The notes below the pieces were generated by a model that saw only the letters and a program-made list of their open reading frames with translations, was not told where the DNA came from and did no database searches. Made by a program: the position numbers and the translations under genes. A DNA stretch of 5,883 bases from contig JAYTTN010000353.1 in the NCBI GenBank assembly GCA_043745295.1, positions 1 to 5,883 of the forward strand. Direction: 5' to 3'. How positions within the stretch are numbered: the first letter of the stretch is position 1; each line of letters starts with the position of its first letter. Source of the DNA: JALHQU01 sp043745295. GTDB lineage: Bacteria; Planctomycetota; Planctomycetia; Gemmatales; Gemmataceae. Positions 1 through 5,883 of this stretch are shown in pieces.

Positions 1-851
1 TGCTCGCCGCCGGCGGGCGGTTCCCGGTGCTGTTCGCGGAGAAAGCCCGGTCGGTCGGCCTGCCGGTCGTGTGCGTGGCCCTGAAGGGCGTGGCCGACCC
101 GGCGCTCGCCGGACTGTGCCCCCGCTTCCACTGGCTGCGGCGGCTGTCGTTGGGCAAGGCGATCCGCTGCTTCCGCGCCGGCGGGGTGAGCCGGTTCGCC
201 GTCGCCGGCAAGTTCCACAAGGCGACGCTGCTGCGGCCGTGGATGTGGTTGCGGCTGCTCCCCGACCGGCGGTTCCTTCGGCTGTGGTGGTCGCGGCGGC
301 GGACCGACAACCGGGACGACAGCCTGATGCTGGCCCTGCTGGACGAATTCCGAACGGAGGGCCTGGACTGCGTGTCCGCCCTCGACCTGTGCCCGGAGTT
401 GCTCGTGCGCGACGGCGTGTTATCCCGGCGGCCGCCGACCGAGAAGGAGCTGCGGGACGCGCGGTTCGGCTGGGGGCTGGCCCGCAAGATGGGCGAGCTG
501 GATGTCGGCCAGAGCGTCATGGTCCGCGACCGGGCGGTGCTGGCGGTGGAAGCCATCGAGGGGACCGACGCCTGCATCCGGCGGGCCGGCGAGTTGTGCG
601 GGCGGGGCGGGTTCGTGGTGGTGAAGGTGGCCAAGCCGCACCAGGACATGCGGTTCGACGTGCCCACCGTCGGCCCGCTGACCATCGAGACCATGCGGGC
701 GGCCGGGGCGACGGCCCTGGCGATCGAGGCCGGGAAGACCATCTTGATCGACGAAACCGAGACCCTCGCCCTCGCCGACCGGCACCGCATCGCCGTCTTC
801 GCCCTGTCCGACGCCGCAGTTCTCGCTACCGACGGCCCGCCGACCGCATAG
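1..851 (+). CDS. lpxI: LpxI, UDP-2,3-diacylglucosamine pyrophosphatase (5' end outside window)
   Basis: This enzyme hydrolyses UDP-2,3-diacylglucosamine to lipid X and UMP at the cytoplasmic face of the inner membrane, the fourth step of lipid A synthesis, replacing LpxH where LpxH is absent. The frame is open from base 3 to a TAG at 849-851, giving 282 visible residues; family members are about 270-285 long, so only a few N-terminal codons are missing. The GTG at 27 is not the start, because the preceding codons read LAAGGRFP, matching the family's N-terminal AGGGxxP motif. Other family signatures are GKFHKATLLRP, DDSLMLALLDEF, AVEAIEGTDACIRR and, near the C terminus, VKVAKPHQDMRFDVPTVGP (about 625-680). 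The aspartate of the RFD triplet (657-659) probably corresponds to the catalytic Asp225 of the Caulobacter enzyme, judged by position only. The C-terminal segment AAGATALAIEAGKTILID is also typical. Planctomycetes often keep lpxI near other lipid A genes; those would lie left of the window. The next gene follows after 60 bases on the same strand. Confidence 0.93.
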   Translation, partial: LAAGGRFPVLFAEKARSVGLPVVCVALKGVADPALAGLCPRFHWLRRLSLGKAIRCFRAGGVSRFAVAGKFHKATLLRPWMWLRLLPDRRFLRLWWSRRRTDNRDDSLMLALLDEFRTEGLDCVSALDLCPELLVRDGVLSRRPPTEKELRDARFGWGLARKMGELDVGQSVMVRDRAVLAVEAIEGTDACIRRAGELCGRGGFVVVKVAKPHQDMRFDVPTVGPLTIETMRAAGATALAIEAGKTILIDETETLALADRHRIAVFALSDAAVLATDGPPTA

Positions 852-911
852 AATGTTCCGACGGGCGTCCCGACCGGATCGCCCGCCCCGCACCGCTCGC
901 CCCCGGTTGTC

Positions 912-2300
912 ATGGGTCCGTTCCACTTCGATCTGCCGCCCGACCTCACACCCGCCGGGAGCGCGGCGGCCGCCGGCGGATGGCTGCTGAACGGCTACGA
1001 TCACACGCCGGTGCCCGCGAAGCGGACGGTGTCGGCGACCCGCCTGTCCCTGCTCCGCGAAGAGACGGAGAGCAGCCACCTGGCCGTCGCCTGGCCGACC
1101 GCCGACGGGCCGCGGACGGTGACGACCTCCACCCTTCGCCCCCGGCCGGAACCGTACCGACTCGTGGTGGAACTGGCGCGCGGGGCCGTCAACCGCATCC
1201 GCGCCTTCGTCGCCGAACTCACTTCTATTCACGTCGCCCTTCCCGAACCGCTAGCTGAGGACATCGCCGCCGTCACGCGCCACTTCGGCCGCGCCGTCCT
1301 CGGTACGGGGGACGCGCCCGACGATCAGCCGGTCGCCGTTCTGGACGCCGCCGGCCGCGTCGCCGACCGGCTGGCCGATCTGCTCACCGGGCAGCGGTTC
1401 CAGACGCGGGCGCAGCGCGGCCCGCTCGACACGCGGTTCGGCTGCCGCGTCGGTCGCCCGCTGTCGCCCGCCGACGCGGACACCTACGCCGCCACGTTCA
1501 ACGCCATCCGCATCGTGCCGGACTGGGAGGCCATCGAGCCGACCGAGGCGGGGTTCAACTGGGCCACCCTCGACCCGCTCGTCCGCTGGGCGACCGACGC
1601 CGGGCTGAAAGTGTCCATCGGGCCGATCGTCGACGTGGCCGACGGCGCGTTCCCCGAGTGGCTCCGCGCCTGGCGAGGCGACGTGCCGACGCTGACGGCC
1701 TTCCTGTCGGACTTCGTGGCCACCGTCGTCGCCCGCTACCGCCAGCAGTGCCGCGTGTGGCAGCTGCTGAACGGGTTCAACCACGCCGACGCGCTCGGCC
1801 TGGGGGAGGACGACCGGGTGAAGTTGGCCGCGCGGCTGCTGGAGACGGCCCGCGAGGTGGACCCGGACGGGACGTGGCTGATCGGGCTGTCGCAGCCGTG
1901 GGGCGATTATCTGGCGAAGCCGGGGCACGCCTACTCGCCGTTCGTGCTGGTGGATACCCTACTGCGAGCCGGGTTCGACCTCGGTGGCCTGGAACTCGAA
2001 CTCTTGGCCGGGCCGGCCGACCGCTGCGCCCCGCCGCGCGACCCGCTGGACGTGATTCAACTGCTGGAGTCCTACGACACCCTCGGCGTCCCGCTCGACA
2101 TCTCCCTCGGCCGACCACTGCCGGACTCGGCCGTCGTCGGCCTCGTGGAAACGTGCCTCGCCGCGCCGACAGTGCAGGCGGTTCACTGGGACTCGTTCGT
2201 GCCGGGCGACCCGTCGTGCCGGGTGCCGGGGAGCAGCCTGCTGGCCTCCCCTGACACGCTGGCCGAGTTCCACCGCCTGCGCACCGCGCGGCTGAAGTGA
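912..2300 (+). CDS. GH10 (xylanase)-like TIM-barrel protein, probably catalytically inactive
   Basis: 462 residues, no signal peptide or membrane segment seen. Residues 1-180 form an N-terminal region with the stretch PYRLVVELARGAVNRIR (81-97), which resembles a conserved motif I remember from planctomycete proteins annotated as endo-1,4-beta-xylanase. Residues about 185-455 look like a GH10 barrel: IVPDWEAIEPTEAGFNW (201-217) matches the family's NxxKWExIEPxxGxFNF strand, GPIVDV (237-242) takes the place of GHTLVWH, FPEWL (247-251) matches QLPxWV, and RVWQLLNG (281-288) matches WDVVNE. The expected acid/base Glu is Gly288. LGVPLDISLG (391-400) aligns with the strand carrying ITELD, and the expected nucleophile Glu is Leu399. 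GH10 enzymes need both, so xylan hydrolysis by the usual mechanism is unlikely; a binding role or a shifted active site (for example Glu361 or Glu363) is possible. The ATG at 912 is the first usable start after the lpxI stop, which is in the same frame; no clear Shine-Dalgarno is visible. The 60-base gap suggests co-transcription with lpxI. Confidence 0.82.
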   Translation: MGPFHFDLPPDLTPAGSAAAAGGWLLNGYDHTPVPAKRTVSATRLSLLREETESSHLAVAWPTADGPRTVTTSTLRPRPEPYRLVVELARGAVNRIRAFVAELTSIHVALPEPLAEDIAAVTRHFGRAVLGTGDAPDDQPVAVLDAAGRVADRLADLLTGQRFQTRAQRGPLDTRFGCRVGRPLSPADADTYAATFNAIRIVPDWEAIEPTEAGFNWATLDPLVRWATDAGLKVSIGPIVDVADGAFPEWLRAWRGDVPTLTAFLSDFVATVVARYRQQCRVWQLLNGFNHADALGLGEDDRVKLAARLLETAREVDPDGTWLIGLSQPWGDYLAKPGHAYSPFVLVDTLLRAGFDLGGLELELLAGPADRCAPPRDPLDVIQLLESYDTLGVPLDISLGRPLPDSAVVGLVETCLAAPTVQAVHWDSFVPGDPSCRVPGSSLLASPDTLAEFHRLRTARLK

Positions 2301-2312
2301 GGCGGGGTTTGC

Positions 2313-2465
2313 GGGAGGGCGAGGCCCGAGCTGTCCACTTGTTGGGCGACGAGAGTTCGCTGGAAATCCGAGGATTTCGCACCGGAGGTGCGAAGAGTGG
2401 CCTTGCCACCCATCCACGGAATTCCGACCCGCCCAAGATGTGGACAGCACGGACCTCACCCTCCC
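2313..2465. repeat. Inverted-repeat element (MITE-like) with internal hairpins
   Basis: Bases 2313-2348 and the reverse complement of 2430-2465 match at 31 of 36 positions without gaps. The arms share gggaggg, gagg, gctgtccac and gggcg blocks. An extra TTT/AAA pair just outside (2308-2310 and 2469-2471) may extend them with a one-base offset. Partial symmetry continues inward (agttcgctgga against the complement of 2413-2425). The middle holds smaller perfect stems: aaatcc/ggattt (2364-2377), ttcgcacc/ggtgcgaa with a 3-base loop (2376-2394) and gtggc/gccac (2397-2409). No coding sequence is contained and I see no clear target-site duplication. The layout fits a non-autonomous miniature element or a dispersed structured repeat; a long folded 3' UTR is the alternative. 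It starts 12 bases after the GH10-like stop, so it may also shape the end of that transcript. Confidence 0.6.
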
Positions 2466-2470
2466 AAGAA

Positions 2471-2496
2471 AGGATCACCACACCCCGCGTGGGGTG
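2471..2496 (-). terminator. Candidate Rho-independent terminator of the WD40 gene
   Basis: Read on the minus strand, a perfect 6-base stem (cacccc/ggggtg, 2481-2496) with a 4-base loop lies 27 bases past the WD40 stop. It is followed by tggtgatcctttctt, which is moderately T-rich rather than a clean U-tract. Read on the plus strand no T-run follows, so it would serve the minus-strand gene better. The stem is GC-rich but short, so this is a plausible, not certain, terminator. Confidence 0.42.
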
Positions 2497-2523
2497 GAAC
2501 AAGAGAAGGCACGCCCGGCGTCG

Positions 2524-4311
2524 TCACTTCTTCGCGGCGGTCACGTCCCACACCACCAGCACGGCGGCGCGGTCGTTGCCGCCGACCAGTTTCGTCCCGT
2601 CCTTCGAGAAGGTCAGCTTCTCCACGTAGAACCCGTCCGGGTCGAAGGCCAGCAGCGGTTTCAGCGCCGCCACGTCCCACACGCGGACCAGCCCGTCGCT
2701 GTGCGGCACGGCCAGCCGCTTGCCGTCCGGCGAAAACCGCAGGCCGTACCCCGGTCTCGGATAGACCCGTAGCGCCGCTGTCTCCTTCCGGGTCGGGATG
2801 TCGTAGAAGCGCAGCGGGAAGTCGAAGCCCTGGCCGTCGGTGTTATGGCCGAAGCACGCCAGAGTCTTCCCGTCCGAAGTCACATCCCAGCCGACGATGC
2901 GGTCGGGTTCGAAGGAGTGGACAGCCTTGCCCTTCGCCACCAACTTCACGCCGCACCGGGGCAGGTCGTCGAAGGTGCCGGCGCGGAGCAACTCGTCGCC
3001 GGGCAAATCGCGGACACCCCGTTTGCGATCATCGTACTTCGGGATTTCGCCGTGCAGGTCGAACTTCAGTTGGGGCGCGTCCGAGTAGGCGACCGCCGGC
3101 AGCTCCTCCTTCAACTCCGGCACCGTCAGCACGCACGGCCGTTGCGCCCCGCCGAGGTAGACGCGCGACCCGTCCGGCGAGAAGGTGCCGATGAGACCGA
3201 GGCCGAGTTTGTGGAATTTCGCCACGCCCTTCCCCGTGGCCACGTCCCACAGCCGCACCTTGTACCGCCAGTCCGTCGTGAGCAACTGTTTGCCGTCGGG
3301 GTGGAAACTCAGGCCGGTGACGCCGCCCAGCTTGCCGTACAGGGCCTCTTCCCGATTGGTCTGGTCCACCGTCGGTTCCAGCACCCGGCCCTTCTTGTCC
3401 GTGGCGTAGTCCCAGAGCGTCACCGCGTGCGGCGCGTCGCTGCCACGTTGCGGGTTGCGGAAAGCGGCGGCCACCGTCTTGCCGTTTGGGCTGAAGGCCA
3501 GCAGGTCAACCGTCTCCGCGACCTTCTCCAGCACCGCCAGCTCCTTCTCCTCCTTCGGGTCGATGACGCGGACGGTGCCGTCCGCGCCGCCGAGCGCCAG
3601 CAGCTTGCCGTTGGGCGATATGGCCACGCTCTTCGGCCTGAACTCGCCGAGGCTGACCGCTGCCACGCACTTCCAATCCGCCGTCGTGCGGACGCGAACG
3701 ATGGAGCGACGACCTGGCAGCTTGAGCGTTTTCTCCAGTCCTCCGCCATCGTTCGGCAAATCTTCCCACTCGATGCCGGCGCACACCTTCGCGTCCGGCG
3801 TCAGGGTGAACGAGTCGGCCGCGAATGCCGCGAGTTCCAGCTTTTTCACAGCGTCCCAGACGCGGACGTTGCCGGAGGTGGTGGTGGAGTACAGCCGCTT
3901 GGAGTCGGGCGCGAACCGCAGCCAGTTCACGCCGTCGAAGTCGCCGTACACTTTGCCGTCTTCCAGCCCAGTCTTGGCGTCGAAGAACGTGATGACCCGC
4001 GTGCCACCGCAGGCCAGCAGCTTGCCGTCGGGCGAGAGTGCCGCCGCACCCCAGGCCATCGGCGCGAAGAACCGCCGGTCGCCGACCAGCTCCTTCGGCT
4101 TGCGGGCGTCCATCTCCGGGATCGGCTCCGGTTCCGGGAACTTGCCGTCGTGCAGCCCCTTGTAGCTGGCGGGGTACGAGTACGGCGAGTGGGGGACGGT
4201 CGCGTCGCGGGGCGTCGGCTTCAGGTCGATCCGGGCTTCCGGCAGGATGTTCACCTGATCCGCGGCGACGGCGGGAACCGCCAGCAAAAGAAGGGTGGTG
4301 AAGGAGCGCAT
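2524..4311 (-). CDS. Exported WD40-repeat beta-propeller protein
   Basis: 595 residues. The N terminus MRSFTTLLLLAVPAVA is a short Sec-type signal peptide with likely cleavage after AVA (residue 16) or one residue later, so the protein should act in the periplasm or an equivalent compartment. Residues about 35-80 are rich in Pro and Tyr and outside the repeats. WD40 units then run to the C terminus. SPDGK-type turns occur at 93, 134, 232, 274, 337, 378, 478, 527 and 569; blade ends occur at FFD 109-111, VRVWD 149-153, VRVID 247-251, VTLWD 297-301, VRLWD 352-356, LRFYD 500-504, VRVWD 542-546 and VVWD 586-589. This suggests eight or nine blades, with a poorly conserved stretch at about 400-465 that may be a linker or a diverged blade. 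No enzymatic domain is seen; such propellers are binding platforms, and the partner cannot be read from the sequence. The start is supported by a GGAGG six bases upstream. The gene is convergent with the GH10-like gene and divergent from the membrane protein gene. Confidence 0.9.
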   Translation of the reverse strand: MRSFTTLLLLAVPAVAADQVNILPEARIDLKPTPRDATVPHSPYSYPASYKGLHDGKFPEPEPIPEMDARKPKELVGDRRFFAPMAWGAAALSPDGKLLACGGTRVITFFDAKTGLEDGKVYGDFDGVNWLRFAPDSKRLYSTTTSGNVRVWDAVKKLELAAFAADSFTLTPDAKVCAGIEWEDLPNDGGGLEKTLKLPGRRSIVRVRTTADWKCVAAVSLGEFRPKSVAISPNGKLLALGGADGTVRVIDPKEEKELAVLEKVAETVDLLAFSPNGKTVAAAFRNPQRGSDAPHAVTLWDYATDKKGRVLEPTVDQTNREEALYGKLGGVTGLSFHPDGKQLLTTDWRYKVRLWDVATGKGVAKFHKLGLGLIGTFSPDGSRVYLGGAQRPCVLTVPELKEELPAVAYSDAPQLKFDLHGEIPKYDDRKRGVRDLPGDELLRAGTFDDLPRCGVKLVAKGKAVHSFEPDRIVGWDVTSDGKTLACFGHNTDGQGFDFPLRFYDIPTRKETAALRVYPRPGYGLRFSPDGKRLAVPHSDGLVRVWDVAALKPLLAFDPDGFYVEKLTFSKDGTKLVGGNDRAAVLVVWDVTAAKK

Positions 4312-4317
4312 GGCCGG

Positions 4318-4322
4318 CCTCC
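4318..4322 (-). promoter_or_regulatory. Shine-Dalgarno of the WD40 gene
   Basis: GGAGG on the minus strand (cctcc on plus), six bases before the ATG at 4311. It is the only strong ribosome binding site in front of any gene here and fixes the start, which also places the signal peptide exactly at the N terminus. Confidence 0.75.
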
Positions 4323-4372
4323 GGGAGCGGGATCAAGACCCCATCTTACCGGCCCCCGCGCGGGAAAGGGGA

Positions 4373-4396
4373 GGTCGGTTGTAACAACTGGGTCGG
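4373..4396. promoter_or_regulatory. Palindrome flanked by direct repeats in divergent gap (possible operator)
   Basis: An 11-base perfect dyad, gttgtaacaac (4378-4388), lies between two copies of ggtcgg (4373-4378 and 4391-4396, 18 bases apart start to start; the first copy overlaps the dyad by one base). It is less GC-rich than its surroundings and sits 62 bases upstream of the WD40 start and about 130 bases upstream of the membrane protein start. Such an arrangement fits a regulator site, but the dyad is short and could be chance. Confidence 0.25.
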
Positions 4397-4416
4397 CGAG
4401 GTGTGCGACGGGGAAT

Positions 4417-4459
4417 GTGGAACGGTCTCGTCCGGCCGGCGACGACTCGGTCGTTCCAC
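4417..4459. promoter_or_regulatory. Nested dyad symmetry upstream of membrane protein gene
   Basis: Perfect 8-base arms gtggaacg (4417-4424) and cgttccac (4452-4459) enclose a second perfect 5-base stem tcgtc/gacga (4428-4445) around an 8-base loop containing cggccg. The 43-base structure ends 60 bases before the ATG at 4520. If transcribed it would form a two-level hairpin in the 5' leader; as DNA it could be a protein binding site. There is no T-run, so a simple terminator is unlikely. Role unknown. Confidence 0.35.
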
Positions 4460-4519
4460 CTCCGAACGATTCTGTTCTACATTTCGCCGACGCCCGATTT
4501 CTGCGCGGACACCCCGACC

Positions 4520-5883
4520 ATGTTCCGGAAGCTGCTGTGGCGGCCCGAAGTGGCCTTCTTCCTGCTCTGCTTCGCGGCCGTGTCCGCCCGGTTCCGCGAC
4601 CGCGCGTTCAACGACCCCGGCGCGCTGTGGCACGTCAAGGTCGGCGAGCGCATCCTGTCCGACGGGTTCATGCGCACCGACCCGTTCACGTTCACGTTCG
4701 CGGATCGCACCTGGATTCCGCAGCAGTGGGGCGGCGAGGTGGCGATGGCGGCGGCGCACGCGGTCGGCGGGTTCGACGGGCTGCTCCTCGGCTTTTCCGT
4801 CTTCGTGGCGACGCTCTTCACCTGGCTGTTCGCGCGCGCCGTCCGCGACGGCATGCACCCGCTCCTGGCCGGCGTCGTCCTCGGCGGGGCGGCGGTGGTG
4901 TCGGCGTTCCACTTCTACGCCCGCCCGCACATGGCCACCATCGCGGGCATGGCGATCACGATGGCGGTGATCGCGGACTACGCGCGCGGCCGCGCCGGGC
5001 CGTGGCACCTGTTCGCGCTCATCCCGCTGTTCGCGGTTTGGACTAACGTTCATGGTGGAGTTCTCGGCGGCACGCTGACGCTGGGGCTGGCGGTTTGCAT
5101 TTGGCTTTGTCGCCCAGGGGAGAGGGGGGCCAGAGATCAACTCCTCCTCCTCGCCGTGGTCGCCGCGTGCGCCCTGACGCCGTTCGTCAACCCGTTCGGC
5201 ATGGAAATGATCCGCACCTGGCGGAAGATCGTCGGCTCGCCGGCGATGGCGGAGCTGGTCAGCGAACACCAGCCGCTCAGCCTGGAACACACCGCCGGAC
5301 AGGTGGTGGTCGGGTTCGCCGCGTTCTACGCCTTCGTGCTGGCCGGGGTGAATCCGCGGAACTGGCGGCTGGTCTGGCTGCTGCCGGCGGTCTGGTTCCT
5401 GCTCGCGCTGAAGGGGATTCGCCAGGGGCCGCTGTTCGCGGTGACGGCGGCGGTGGTCATCGCCGATGCGTGGTCGTCCACGCGGTGGTACGCGCTCGTC
5501 AAGAAGCACGGCGACACCCTGGCCACGGAGCCGAGCGAAGCGCCGCGCGGCTGGGGCTGGTTGGCGATGCCGGCGGCGCTGCTGCTGGTCGGCCTGGGTA
5601 TCCAAGCGAACGGGGCGAACGCCCCGTTCGTCGGCCGCGGCTGGGCGACCCTCGACCGGCAGGCGTGGCCCGTCGAGTTGACCGAACCGCTGCAAAAGTA
5701 CGCCGCGAGCGTTCCCGCCGGCACCCGCATCTTCAACGACGCCAACTTCGGCGGGTTCGTGCTGTATCACGCGCCGTCGCTGAAGATCTTCATGGACGAC
5801 CGCTTCGAGTTGTACGGAGACCAGTGGATTCGAGACTACGTCGAAGTCGTGTACGACCACCCGGAGCGGTTTGAGGACTGGGC
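4520..5883 (+). CDS. Multi-pass membrane protein with GT-C-like features (3' end outside window)
   Basis: The frame is open from ATG 4520 through the right edge, 454 codons with no stop. The start gives MFRKLLWRPEVAFFLL, a positively charged N terminus followed by a first membrane segment (about 10-23). A loop follows with NDPGALWHVKVGERIL (31-46) and DPFTFTF (54-60), matching the Dx(4)WH-type first loop common in bacterial GT-C-like membrane proteins. Further hydrophobic segments lie near 83-105, 114-131, 138-153, 162-175, 180-196, 206-222, 261-276, 284-298, 304-316 and 345-361. Conserved-looking motifs are ARPH (134-137), WTNVHGG (174-180) and NPFG (224-227). After the last helix a soluble region contains IFNDANFGGFVLY (404-416) and FMDDRFELYG (424-433), a C-terminal pattern I associate with this family. 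GT-C enzymes move sugars from lipid carriers outside the membrane; that role here is inference, and no acceptor or donor is known. No clear Shine-Dalgarno precedes the ATG. Codon use shifts in one patch (5036-5140). Confidence 0.8.
   Translation, partial: MFRKLLWRPEVAFFLLCFAAVSARFRDRAFNDPGALWHVKVGERILSDGFMRTDPFTFTFADRTWIPQQWGGEVAMAAAHAVGGFDGLLLGFSVFVATLFTWLFARAVRDGMHPLLAGVVLGGAAVVSAFHFYARPHMATIAGMAITMAVIADYARGRAGPWHLFALIPLFAVWTNVHGGVLGGTLTLGLAVCIWLCRPGERGARDQLLLLAVVAACALTPFVNPFGMEMIRTWRKIVGSPAMAELVSEHQPLSLEHTAGQVVVGFAAFYAFVLAGVNPRNWRLVWLLPAVWFLLALKGIRQGPLFAVTAAVVIADAWSSTRWYALVKKHGDTLATEPSEAPRGWGWLAMPAALLLVGLGIQANGANAPFVGRGWATLDRQAWPVELTEPLQKYAASVPAGTRIFNDANFGGFVLYHAPSLKIFMDDRFELYGDQWIRDYVEVVYDHPERFEDW
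5607..5630. repeat. Perfect 24-base palindrome inside the membrane protein gene
   Basis: Arms cgaacggggcg (5607-5617) and cgccccgttcg (5620-5630) are exact reverse complements separated by two bases. It encodes about QANGANAPFV (residues 362-371), just after the last predicted membrane helix, where sequence is likely poorly constrained. It could be an mRNA hairpin, a small dispersed palindrome inserted in frame, or a chance product of GC-rich repeats. Confidence 0.6.

Noticed and set aside
862..885. cgggcg/cgcccg inverted repeat between lpxI and the GH10-like gene as a terminator
   Set aside because: A 6-base stem with a 12-base loop and no T-run is common by chance in such GC-rich DNA.
71..1258. 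Open frame of 395 codons on the plus strand in another frame of lpxI and the GH10-like gene
   Set aside because: Overlaps two recognisable genes and encodes Arg/Pro/Gly-rich sequence without a family resemblance.
2297..2629. Short plus-strand frame across the inverted-repeat element
   Set aside because: It reads through both repeat arms, the terminator hairpin and into the antisense of the WD40 gene; no ribosome binding site and no recognisable protein.
4343..4348. TAAGAT on the minus strand as a -10 box for the WD40 gene
   Set aside because: Only four of six consensus bases and no acceptable -35 hexamer 16-19 bases upstream.
4355..4364. cccgcgcggg palindrome in the divergent gap
   Set aside because: Self-complementary with no loop and made only of G and C; expected often in this composition.
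4478..4483. TACATT as a -10 box for the membrane protein gene
   Set aside because: The hexamer at -35 distance (near 4455-4460) is unlike TTGACA; too weak to annotate.
2845..5046. Open frame of 733 codons on the plus strand across the WD40 gene
   Set aside because: It lies antisense to a clear WD40 protein with signal peptide and ribosome binding site, its composition is Arg/His/Val-rich low-quality sequence, and it crosses the divergent gap into the wrong frame of the membrane protein gene. Long shadow frames are expected in GC-rich DNA.
4346..5860. Open frame of 504 codons on the minus strand
   Set aside because: Antisense to the membrane protein gene, rich in Arg, Gly, His and Gln with no recognisable domain; the plus-strand frame has membrane helices and conserved motifs.

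Overview
The window is GC-rich DNA with very strong G/C preference at third codon positions. It most likely comes from a planctomycete, probably the Gemmataceae group. This rests on three things: lipid A chemistry (lpxI) showing a Gram-negative-type envelope, a secreted WD40 propeller protein of a style very common in planctomycetes, and a degenerate family-10 glycoside hydrolase-like protein whose N-terminal half resembles planctomycete proteins I remember. No rRNA or other marker gene is present, so the taxonomic call is an inference.

Layout: (1) 1-851 (+) is lpxI, missing only its first few codons at the left edge. (2) 912-2300 (+) is a 462-residue GH10-like TIM-barrel protein starting 60 bases after lpxI, possibly co-transcribed. 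Both catalytic glutamate positions appear substituted, so it is probably not a working xylanase. (3) 2301-2523 is a convergent intergenic gap. It holds a roughly 153-base element with 36-base imperfect terminal inverted repeats (31/36 matching) enclosing smaller hairpins, and then a probable terminator hairpin for the minus-strand gene. (4) 2524-4311 (-) is an exported 595-residue WD40 beta-propeller protein. (5) 4312-4519 is a divergent gap with two dyad-symmetric sequences. (6) 4520 to the right edge (+) is a large multi-pass membrane protein with GT-C-like sequence features, cut off by the window end after 454 codons.

The four genes do not form one obvious pathway. lpxI acts at the inner membrane in lipid A synthesis, the GH10-like protein has no visible export signal, the WD40 protein is exported, and the last protein is a membrane protein. 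A shared cell-envelope theme is possible but unproven. I see no mobile-element genes, CRISPR array, toxin-antitoxin pair, defence genes, tRNA or rRNA. The points most worth following up are the inverted-repeat element at 2313-2465, the GH10-like protein with a lost active site, and a perfect 11-base-arm palindrome inside the membrane protein gene.
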